The notes beneath the pieces were generated by a model. It did not search any database. It saw only the letters and a list, made by a program, of their open reading frames with translations, and was not told where the DNA came from. From the NCBI RefSeq assembly GCF_011751075.1, contig NZ_JAALLN010000008.1, positions 1 through 64,000 of the forward strand: DNA of 64,000 bases, given 5' to 3'. The position numbers and the translations under genes are program-made. Positions 39,601 through 51,600 of the stretch are shown in pieces (positions within the stretch are counted from its first letter, which is position 1; each line of letters starts with the position of its first letter). This DNA comes from Flavobacterium poyangense. Its GTDB lineage: Bacteria; Bacteroidota; Bacteroidia; Flavobacteriales; Flavobacteriaceae.

Positions 39601-42600
39601 GTTTAATTTCAATTGCATTTTGATCGGGTGTCTTATTATAAATTCCTATTTCCCGAACTTCGCGATTGCTGTTTAGATACCGAACTTCATTTTCCTCTGT
39701 ATTTTTCTCTTTGCTTATAATCTTGCACAACAGGTCTATATTGTCTAACGAGATTTGATCTACAGCAATAGTTTTTCCTGAAATTACAGGATTCTCTTTG
39801 TTTACCGATTTCAATATTCCGGAAACAAAACTATAGGACAGGGCATCTTCTTCTTCAAATACAATTAAAAAATGTGTTTCCTCTTTACTGATTAATTTCT
39901 GTTTTACGCGCTTTAAGATCGTATTAAAGAATTCTTCTTCGTTCTGGCTTTGTATACTTGTTACCTGAATTTCTAACTCATCTGTTAATCGTTCAGCTAC
40001 TTCTGATGTCGAACCGGCCAAAATAACTTCATAGTTTCTATTAGAATTTATTGCTACATTCTCTGTAATTGATTTCGATTTCCAGTCATAAGAATATAAT
40101 TGTGTATAGGCAGCTGTTCTATTCGATACAGCCTGTTCCTGGTTGGTAAAGGGTAGTGTTACAAAGTCAATAAAACTCATTATCACCTCTCCGCTAACAT
40201 CTATTAATTTTACATCATAGTGTATTGGCGTATTTTTCTCTTCCTCTCGCTCTCTTACCGTTACATAAGACCAAAATTCCGAAGGCAGTTCTTTATAAAT
40301 ATTTACCTCTTTAACGCTAAATGGGATTGATAATGGTAATTGCTTTGTATCTCCTTTCAGGTGAATTCCTAAACAGGTTTGTAAGGCACTATCCATTGCC
40401 TGAACAGTCCAATAATTATCGGAAAGGTCTTGATTTATACTAATTTTTGCTAAAGCTTCGCTTCCGGAATATCGGATATACTCTATTCTCTGAAAACTTG
40501 TTCCATAGTGAAATCCCAGCTCTTTGAATAATTTATAATAATCCTCTTTATAAAGAACAGCTGGCAATCGGTTACTAATTAATTCCGTATCCAATTTCTC
40601 TATTTGGGTTACAAATGAAGTACTGATCTTACCTTGGTTAAAAATGACATGATCTTCTATTTCATCTTTAACTGTAAAAACAATTTCTTCATTTAACTTT
40701 TGCAATTCTGTAACTACCGATCTGGAATGTCCGTTAACATGCAGAGGCGACATCCAAAACACATCTCTCAATTGCGCTATTTTTTTGTCAATGTACCATT
40801 CCCCTGAAACTCTTGCCATCTCTAGATAAGCTACACCAGGCAAGATTTTTTCTGTGTACAGTACATGCTCTGACAGAAATTGTTCACTACCCGAATAAGT
40901 ACTTATAAATCGGGAGCTGTCTAGTGTATTAAATTGTTCGTGTACTAACGGATGTGCTTTTTTTACTGCTGTTACCGCAACCGTATCTTTTGGCTTAAAC
41001 CAGCAATACTCTTTGGCAAACGGATAGTTAGGTAAACCAATAATATTAGGTGTTTTTTCGTATAATTGATTCCAGTCAACACGTTCTCCCTGAGTCCATA
41101 AAGCAGCTAAATTGATATGATCGTTTTGTGCTAAAGCGTCCTCAACCACATTGCTTATTTTTTTATAGACCAACAATTTATTGGTCGCTATTTCGCCAAT
41201 TATTGCAGTTGTGGGCTCTTCCAGATATTGTTTTAGTTTTACAATCAATTGCCCGATACTTGTAACTACAAAAGCTACTCTGCTCTCCATTGCTTCTCTG
41301 CCTGTTTGCAATGTATAGGCGATATCAGTAATCGTTAGAGTCTCTTTGTTTTCTTCCAGATAGTTGCCTATTTTTTTGACATGCTCTTTTAATCGAACTG
41401 TATCTTTAGCCGATATCGGAATGATAACAGGACCTTGAAAATCTATAGAATCCTGAGAATCCTTCTCATATTCTTCAATCACAAGATGCACATTGGTACC
41501 GCCTGCTCCAAAACTGCTTATTCCGGCTATTCGTGGCCTGCCATCTGAAGTAGTCCAATCTTCTAGCTCCTGCTGTACTTGAAACGGACTATTTTCAAAA
41601 TCGATATTTACATTTAATTTCTTCGAATGCAATGACGGAACAAGTTGCTTATTCTTAAGCTGCAAAAGCACTTTGGTAACCCCGGATATCCCTGCTGCTG
41701 CCTCACTGTGTCCTATATTCGATTTTACGGAACCAATTTTACAAAATTGATTTCCGGCCCCCGCAAATGCTTTTTTAAGTCCGGCAATCTCAATAGGATC
41801 TCCCAATTTGGTTCCTGTACCATGTGCTTCAATATAACTGTAGGCTTCAGCTGAAACTCCTGCCTTTTCCATTGCTTGCGAAATTACCGCTGCCTGAGCA
41901 TTAGGGTTAGGCACAGTATAGCCGTTTACTTTCCCACCGTGGTTAATAGCACCGCCTTTGATAACCCCATAAATTTGATCCCCGTCTTCTTTGGCTTTTG
42001 CCAATGATTTCAACAGGATGGCACCAACTCCTTCTGACGGAACATAGCCGTCTCCTCCTTCTCCAAAAGTTTCACATTTCCCTTTATCCGAAACCAGATG
42101 CAAATCACTTAACATCAAATACTTACCCGGATGCATACTTAAATTAACACCTCCCGCTATAGCTGCTTCACAGTTCCCTAAATGTATGTTTTCGCAAGCC
42201 ATCTGAATTGCAATCAGCGACGAAGAACACATAGTTGCTACTGCCATACTCGGCCCATGAAGATCTAAAAAGTAAGAAACTCTATTGGCTATACTGCTGG
42301 CATTTCCGGTTGGCGCAATAAAATTGCCTTTTAATCTTTCTTCTACTCCGAACAATTGATATTCTTCATACATCACTCCAACAAAAACACCTACGTTACC
42401 GCCTGTGGCTGTAGCTGATTTTTTCCCTATATTTTGTAGTTTCTCTTTGGTATATCCGGCGTCTTCAATGGCATGCCAGGCGGTTTGTAAAAACAACCGC
42501 TCTTGTGGATCCATCATGGAAGCTTCACGTGGCGAAATATTAAAAAATAAAGGATCAAACTTATCTATATCCTCAATAAAACCTCCCCACTTGCTATAAC

Positions 42601-45600
42601 TTGTTCCTTTTTTTCCTTTTTGTTCGTTATAAAACTCACGAATATTCCATCGTTGTTCCGGTATTTCTGTGATACTGTCTGTACCTGCTTTGAGATTTTC
42701 CCAGAACTCCGCAATATTATTTGCTCCGGGATAGATTCCACTCAATCCGATTATAGCAATATCTTCGCTTTTTATTTCTTGCTTTTTTACAACCGGGACT
42801 AATTTAGGTTGCATAAAGCGCTTGTATTCCTTTGCTTCGATTATAGAAAACTCTTCCTTGCTACTTACTTTATTAACCGAAAGTACAGGAGCCTCTTTGG
42901 TGGTTTTTAATGTTTGTAAAGTATCGGAATGCTCTTTTACAAAATAAGAGACAAGCTGATCTATTGTTTGATACTCAAACAGCAAGGACACCGAAACGTT
43001 ATCAAAAATATCTCCCAATCTATTTGTTAGCTTTACCACTAACATAGAATCGATTCCATATTCTTCAAAAGGCAATCCGGTCTGGATATGTTCTTCTTTT
43101 AATTTTAGTTCCTTCTTAAATATTTCAACTATTTTCTCATAAGCAATTGCCTCTAAACCTTCATTAGATTGCTCTGAAATAACGTTTTTATCTGTAATTA
43201 CTACATCATTAGCTTTGGCTTCGAAAGTTTTGTCCAGTTTATTTTTAAGGCCATAAACTATAATAAGTTGTTCATTTGCCAGCTGTAATGCCTTATCTAA
43301 AGCTTTTGCTCCTTCTTCTTCCGGTAAAGGAAACATTCCCCATTGTTTAGATAAAAACTCTATACTCTCTGCATTTGCCTGCATTCCTCCGGTTTCCCAT
43401 AATCCCCAGTTGACAGCAATCGTAACTCCTTTGCGTTTGCCCTCTTTAACTAAGTGATTGCGTTTTTTGGCAAAATGATCCATATAGGCATTTGCTGCCG
43501 CATAATCTGATAATCCTATATCACCTAATACTGAAGAGATAGAGGAGCAATACATGATAAAATCCAGGGTTTGATTTTGTAATGCTTTGTCTAAATTTTT
43601 TACTCCTGCCATTTTTGGCAACAATACCTTATGAACTTCTGCTTCTGTTTTCTCCGCAATCGTACTGGCTGTACCTATACCTGCACAATGAATAATACCA
43701 TCTATTTTTCTATAATCTGTAAAAATAGTTTGTAATAGTCCTTCTACTTCTTCGTACCTCGTAACATCACACGCATAATACTGAGCGTTTGGTAAGCTTT
43801 CTATAAATTTCTGAATAGAATCGTTTTTAGCGCTTCTTCCTGTAAGTATAAGTTGCGTTCCTTTGGTTTTGGCAATATGCGTTGCAAAAGTGCTTCCAAT
43901 TCCGCCTACACCTCCGGTGATCAAATAAACACCTCCTTCTTTAATCTTAAGATCAGAAATCTGATTTTGAGATACTGAAATAGCTTTCTTTACTTCTCTT
44001 GTTTCGTTTAAATAACGCACTTCTGCGTGTTCATCCGTATTTTCGTCTTTTAGGATTTTTGCTAATTCATTTCCTGACTTAGCATTCAGCGATTCAATTG
44101 AAACCAGTTTAGTTTTAATTCTTGGATTTTCTTTTGAAGCCGATTTCAACATTCCTATAATAAATCCATACTTATCATAGTCTTCATCAGTTATAACTAC
44201 CGAAAAATGTCCTCTTTTCTTTTGCGACATTCTATTTTTGAGAAGCTCGAGTATTTTCAAAAAATAAGTTTCTTCTGTTTTTTCCTCTATACTATATACT
44301 GTTCCTTCAAATACCTGACTAAATTGTTGCGTCAGGTTTTGAGTCGCGCCGACTAAAACCACATCGTTATAATCTGTAATATGGGCATACGTCTTTTCTA
44401 ATTCAATTGCTTCCCATTGATACTTATAAATTTCTGTTGCTAACGATTCTTTACCGGACTTCTGATTTAAAAATGCTCCCTCGTATGGTAAAATGACAAA
44501 ATCTTTGAAACGCACTACAACATCTCCTTTGTCGTTTAGTAAATCCATATCGCATTGAGGTATTGTCGCATTTGGATTAGCATTTGGACTAAACCTTGCA
44601 TACGACCATACCGGAAATGTAATCTCTTTATAAACTGTTACTTTCCCAACACTAAACGGTATAGACAATGGCATTTTGTTGCCATCTTTTAGTAATAACC
44701 AGGCTAAACATGCTTGCAGCGTACTGTCTAATACTCCGGGATCCAGGATCATGTCTCTGTGCTGAGGTAATTCGATTTTGGCCAAGGCTTCTGTATCATT
44801 ATAATACAGTTCTTGTATCCCTTGAAAACGTTCTCCATATCCAAATCCAAGAGTACTAAACATTTTATAACATTCCGGTCTCGAAGCGGTCTGGTTGGTG
44901 CGGGATCTAATAACTCCCAAATTATAAGGCTCAGGTACCTCTTGAACAATTGCAGTTACAATTCCCTGACCATGAATATATTCTTCTTCCTGTTCTTTAG
45001 AGTATACCTGATATCTAATTTGCTCACCGGAAGATTCCAGTCTTATGCCCACTTTTTTAGGTTGTTCTAATACTTTGATAGGATGCAACCAGGTTACCTC
45101 TTTAAATTGTGTTACTTTTTGATGTATACTTCTTTCTACGGCTTCTCTTGCCATTTCCAGATAGGCTACTCCGGCAATTACTTTTTCATTTTGAACAAGG
45201 TGATCTTCTAAGAACCATTCTGTTCCCGTAAAAACACTCGCAAACTTCTGAGTTTCAAAATCGGATTCGTTTGTGTGAAGTAATGGATGCAGTTTAGAAA
45301 TCGATTCTTGTTTTACTGTCGTATTTATGGTTTGCACCCAATATCTTTCCTTAGCAAAAGGATAGGTAGGCAAACTTACTTTTTGTAACAACTTACTACC
45401 TGAATTTAGTAACTCCCATTTTATTTCAACTCCTTTTGCCCACAGTTGCGCAATAGAAGCTAATTCTTTTTCCTGAATGGCTTCTTTAATATAGGCTGCT
45501 CCGGCCTTACCTCTTAAGAGAAAATCAGTGTTTTCGTCTTTTATATTGGCCGTAAAAACTTCTTCTGCAAAACGAACATCATTTTTAATAAAGTCTTCTA

Positions 45601-48600
45601 ATTTTTGTGCCAACTCTTCTTTAGAACTGGCCACTATTGCCAATCGTTCCGACATAGCTTCTCTGCCAATTTGCAATGTATAAGCAATATTTTGAAGGGT
45701 TTCCGGAGTTTTTTCTATGTAATTTACTAATCGACTGGCATAGGCTTTTAATCGATTTTTGTTTTTAGCAGACAAAACTATTATAACCGGTTCTGTATTG
45801 AATTCACTCGTGATCTCAGCTTTTGGATATTCCTGTATCAGGATATGTGCATTGCTTCCTCCTGCACCAAAACTGCTAATACCCGCCGTTAACAATTCTT
45901 CGTTTTGAGACGACCAAGGCTCTAGTTCTTGTTGCACTAAAAAAGCAGTTTGATCAAACTGTATATTAGGGTTTAGCACAGCAGAATGAATAGATGGAAC
46001 TAACTGTTTGTGCTTCAATTGCAACAACACTTTAGTAATTCCGGAAATACCGGCTGCCGATTCACAATGTCCAATATTTGATTTTACAGAACCTATACGA
46101 CATTTGTTAGCAGTTGTTCTCGCCAATGCATTTTTTAGCCCGACAATCTCTATAGGATCACCTAAACTAGTTCCTGTACCATGTGCTTCAATATAGGAAA
46201 TAGAATCAGCGTTAATATTTGCTTTTTCAATAGCTTCACTAATTACTGCTGTTTGCGCCTTAGGGTTCGGAACCGTATATCCTGTTGTTTTTCCTCCATG
46301 ATTTAATGCAGATCCTTTAATTACGCCATAAATATGATCTCCATCTTTTTCGGCTTGCTCGAGAGATTTTAACAAAATAGCACCAACGCCCTCTCCCGGA
46401 ACATACCCATCACCTCCTTCTCCAAAACTCTCGCATCTTCCTTTACTGCTTGCAAAACCACCATCGCTAAGCATCAGATATTTATTAGGATGTACACTCA
46501 GGTTTACTCCTCCTGCAATAGCCGCATGGATTTCTCCTTCCTGTATGGCTTTGCATGCTAAATGAATAGCAGTACTTGACGAAGAGCACATCGTATCTAA
46601 AGCCAAACTAGGCCCATGAATATCAAAAACGTACGAAATTCTATTGGCAATACTACTTGCACTGCCTCTAAGTGTTGTTGAGTTTCCTTTTAGTGTTTCT
46701 TCTACTCCGTATAGCTGATACTCCTGGTACATAACCCCAACATATACTCCTACTTTTCCATCCGGTTTTCCTGTAAAAGGGTTTCTTTTTAAAGTTTCTT
46801 GGGTATATCCTGCATCTTCTACAGCTTCCCAGGCTATTTGCAAAAACAGACGCTCTTGCGGATCTATTTTCTCTGCCTCTAAAGGTGTGATATTAAAAAA
46901 TAACGGATCAAACTTATCCATATCATTTACAAAACCTCCCCACTTGCTGTAACTGTATCCTGATTTTCCTTTTGCTGCATCAAAAAATCCGTCAATATCC
47001 CATCTGTCTCCGGGGATCTCAGTAATGCAATCTTTTCCGATCTTAAGATTTTCCCAGAATTCTTCTATAGTATCTGCTTGTGGATATCTACCGCTCAATC
47101 CTACTATCGCCACATCGTTATTCTTTTTTGAATAATCTTGTTTTGTTTCTGAAAGCGAAACAAACTTCTGAGGTATACCCTTTTTAAAAGTTGGCTTTAT
47201 TTCTGGTGCAATATTAATTTGCTCTTTTATAGCAATAGACTCTTTTCTATTGTTGCCAATTGCATTTAATTCACTAGAATACTCCTCAATAAAAAACACA
47301 ACCAATTCTTCGATAGTCAAGAATTCAAAAAACAAAGTCTTCGGAATGTCCGGAAAAGTTTCTTCTAAACGATTGGTAAGGCTCGTCATCATGATAGAAT
47401 CTAATCCATACTTCTCGAAAGTATCTGTAATTTTGAATTTACTTTCCGGAAATCGAAGTTCTTCGGCAAAAACTGTAATCAGATAGCGATAAGCAATCTC
47501 TTTTAATTTTTCTTCTGTTAAGTCTCCGGTTTCACTTCCGTTTTTTTCATCTTTACTGCTTTCCGGTGTTTCTTTTAAATCCGATAAAAGTGTTTCCGGT
47601 AAGGGCGCTCTTCCATAATGCAAGACTGCTGACTCTATGGTTCCGCTTATTAATTTTTCTAACCAATAAATACCTTCCTTTTTAGGTAAAGGAACTATAT
47701 TCAGTTTCTTTTCGAGTAATTCCCTATTCTTTACATTTAGTTGCATTCCGCTACTGTCCCATAATGGCCATGCTATGCTAATTGTTTTACCAAAAGCTCT
47801 TTGTTGTGCTACTTCTTTATTTCTAAATTTTGAAAAATCTCTCAAATACTCATTTGCTGCCGCATAATCGCCTTGTCCTGAATTTCCTAAAACTGCAGCT
47901 AATGAAGAAAATAGTATCACAAAATCTAAAGGAATATGCTGTGTAGCTTCATGAAGATTACGTATTCCTTTGGTTTTTACTTCTAAAACCTGCAAGGCTT
48001 CATCACTGGTCTTTTGCTGGATAAAATTATCGTTAATACTACCTGCTGCATGGATAATTCCATTGAGTTTGCCGTACTGGTTTTGGACCTCATCAATTAA
48101 TTGTTGAGTAGCTAACTTATTCGTAATGTCACAACGATAGTAAGTAAGATTCTTAAATGCTTTTACATATTCCTGATTGGCTGAATCTAAAAGCGATCTT
48201 CCGCTGGCAATAATTTTAATATCGGTATAAGTTTCAAAAAGATACTCTAACAGTATTTTTCCAACACCACCCATACCGCCTGTAATGATATATACTCCAC
48301 CGTCAATGAAAGTAGCACTATCATTTGATTCAATTAGTGGTTGCGCTACCGGAACGATTATTTTGACTTCTCTTTTTAAATCGTGGTATCGAACTAGTGT
48401 TTCCTTTTCATTTAATTCATCCGTAATAATTTTCGACAGCTGTTTTGCATCGTTTATCTTATCTAAATCAATACCTACACATTTCCATAAAACTTTAGGG
48501 TTTTCGATCGCTGCAGTTCTTAATAATCCAGATAAAAACTGTACCTCATGTTCCTTCTTATAATCGTAAACAATTACAAGACGTACCGGAGTCCTGGAAG

Positions 48601-51600
48601 TCATTACTTGCTTAACTTTATCAAAAACAGCAGAGAATAACTCCCTTTCTTCAATTTCACTAATTCTTGTTATACTTCCTTCTAATTCAACTTTAGGAAA
48701 ATCACCAACAACAATAAACTCGTTAAATACAGCAGAAACATCAAATATGTTAGTTGTATTTAGTTTAGGCTGCCATACCGATTCATATAAATAAGTTTGT
48801 GCAATATCTCGTATACCTCCTAAAACCGGCATCATTTTATATCCTGATAGCACAATAAGCACTTTTCCTGTTGCACTTAACAGTTCTACTTCAAAAGTTT
48901 TCTTTTCTTTCTGATCAGAATAATAGGCATAGCAATATTTAATTTCCTCTTCTAAATTGTAACACGAAATATTTTCTATAGCATAAGGCAAAGCCAAATC
49001 TTCCGAATTTTGCAACCATAATAATGCGACTGTTTGAAGTGCATTGTCTAATATTTCGACCGGAAGCTTAAATTTACTTTTACTAAAAACTGAAATACTT
49101 GCCAGTACCTCTTCTTCCAGAACCGCTACAGCATTTATGAGTTGTAAACTATTTCCATAATTAATTCCTTTCTCACTAAAAATCTGATAGCACTGATCAG
49201 CTGAATACGATTTAATACTTTGTTCTTCAATAGAAGCTATATCTCTATAAAAAGATTCTGTTACTTCCTTACTTTCTCCTATACCGGCTTGAAAATGAGT
49301 TGTAACTTTATTCTCTTTTATACTTTTTATCTCGACAAAAACGCCCTCAGTATTCATATAAACTTCCGTTTCAATTACTGCTGACTCTTTGGATATCTCT
49401 ATCGGTTGCAACCATTTTATGTCTGAAAAATGATGCCCTAAATCTAATCCGCTTTGTTGTACCGCTTCCCTTGCCATTTCTATATACGCAACTCCCGGAA
49501 GTATCTTTTTTCCTTGTACGATATGATCTGATATAATGGTTTCTTCAGCAGTTAAAAGAGATGAAAATTTTTGTGATTCAAAATTTGATCTATTTTCATG
49601 TACTAACGGATGTAATCTTTTGATATCAGAGAATAGAATCTCGGTTTTAGGAGTGATCCAATATGATTCTTTTGCAAAAATATAGGTTGGTAAATGAATC
49701 TTTTTAGGCTGATAAACAGTGTACAAACGCAACCAATTTATAGCATTTCCTTGTTCCCAGTATTTTGCTATTGTTTCATACTGTTTTGCATAAATTGCTT
49801 GCTGAATTTCGGATTCATTAACTATATTTTCCTTTAAATAAACACCGGCAGATTCCTCCTGAGCAAATTGTTGCAATTGAACCACCAATTCATCTATCTG
49901 ACTCACAACAAAAGCTTTACGGCATTCCATTACTTTTCTGCCAACCTGTAAGGTATATGCAATATCAGTAAGATTTAGGTTCTTTTCTTTTTCAATAAAA
50001 TAAGCAAGTTGTGCTGCTTTAACCTTTAGTCTTTCTTCATTTAATGCAGATAAAACCAGTATCATTGGTTCATCACTTACTTCTGAAATGCTGTTTTTTT
50101 GTATATACTCTTCCAGAACCACAAATGCATTGGTACCGCTAATTCCGAAGCTGCTTACCGAAGCTCGTTTTGGGGTTTCACTGTTCCAGGAAGTTAATTT
50201 TTCCTGAATGACGAAAGGGCTGTCTTTTAATTGAATATGCTGATTGAGCTTTTCATAATTAATAGAGGGTGGCAATTGCTTGTTTTTCATAGCCAGCAGT
50301 ACTTTCATAATACCTGCCATTCCTGCTGCTCTGAGCGTATGCCCGACATTTGTTTTGACACTCCCAATTCCGCAATAATTTACTTTCGAAGTATGTTCTT
50401 TAAAGGACGCTTTAAGCGCTTGCAACTCTATAGGGTCTCCCAATTTGGTTCCGGTACCATGCGCTTCCACGTAGGTAATAGTCTCCGGATTAATATTGTA
50501 TTTAGTAAAAACTTCTTTCTGAATGTCTTGTTGCGATAATACACTCGGTGCTGTAATTCCGTTGGTTGCCCCATCCTGATTGGTCAGAATTCCTTGCACA
50601 ACGGCATAAATAGGATCACCATCTCTTATGGCATCGTCTAAGCGTTTCATCACAATTACGCCCACGCCTTCTCCGGGTACAAAACCATTTGCTCTTTCAT
50701 CAAAAGTATAACACTGCCCATCAGGAGATAACATTCCGGCCATACTGCTAAGTTTGTAAAACTCCGGTGTTACCGATAATGAAATACCTCCGGTTATAAT
50801 AAGATCAGTTTCTTTTGTCAATAAACTTTTGCATCCCATATCCATTGCGACCAATGAACTTGAACATGCAGTGTCTATTGCTACAGCGGCTCCCTTCAGA
50901 TTAAGAAAATACGAAATACGCGCCGCTAATATAGAACCGGAAATACCCCAGAATGCAGAAGCTTCGTTGGCCTCTTCTAAGTAAGTTTTATAATAATCTC
51001 CGTCTGTAGCACCAACATATACGCCACACTTAGAATCTTGTAAAATAGTGGGGTCAATGGCTGCATCTTCCAACGCTTTCCAACAATGTTGCAGAAATAT
51101 ACGTTGTTGCGGATCCATATTTTCCGCTTCTTTACCAGATATCTTAAAAAATTCAGGATCAAACTTATCTATGTCTCTTAAAAAACTACCCCATTTGCTG
51201 TAGGTTTTCTGTCTGGCTTTTGGGTTTTCATCAAAATGCAATGCAATATCCCATCTGTCATTCGGAACTTCCTCTACAAGACTTTCTCCGTTTTTTAATA
51301 CTTCCCAAAACTCCTCAAGACTGTTTGCTTTACCAAACTGTCCGCTCATTCCTATGATAGCAATTTTATCATTCTCTTGCGTATTGTCAATTTTCCGGAA
51401 GTCCGGTTCTTCAACCACTTTTTCGGTAATCGCTTCGACTACTTCATATGCCTGATCGGCTATTTTCTCTTTTGCATGAAGTAAGTCCGGATATATGTCT
51501 GCTATATGTTGAGCCAATAGCGGAATCGTCGGATAATTAAATATAGCGGTAACATCTAGTGTTATCTCCAGAGCCTTATTAATATTTTTAATAAGTGTGA

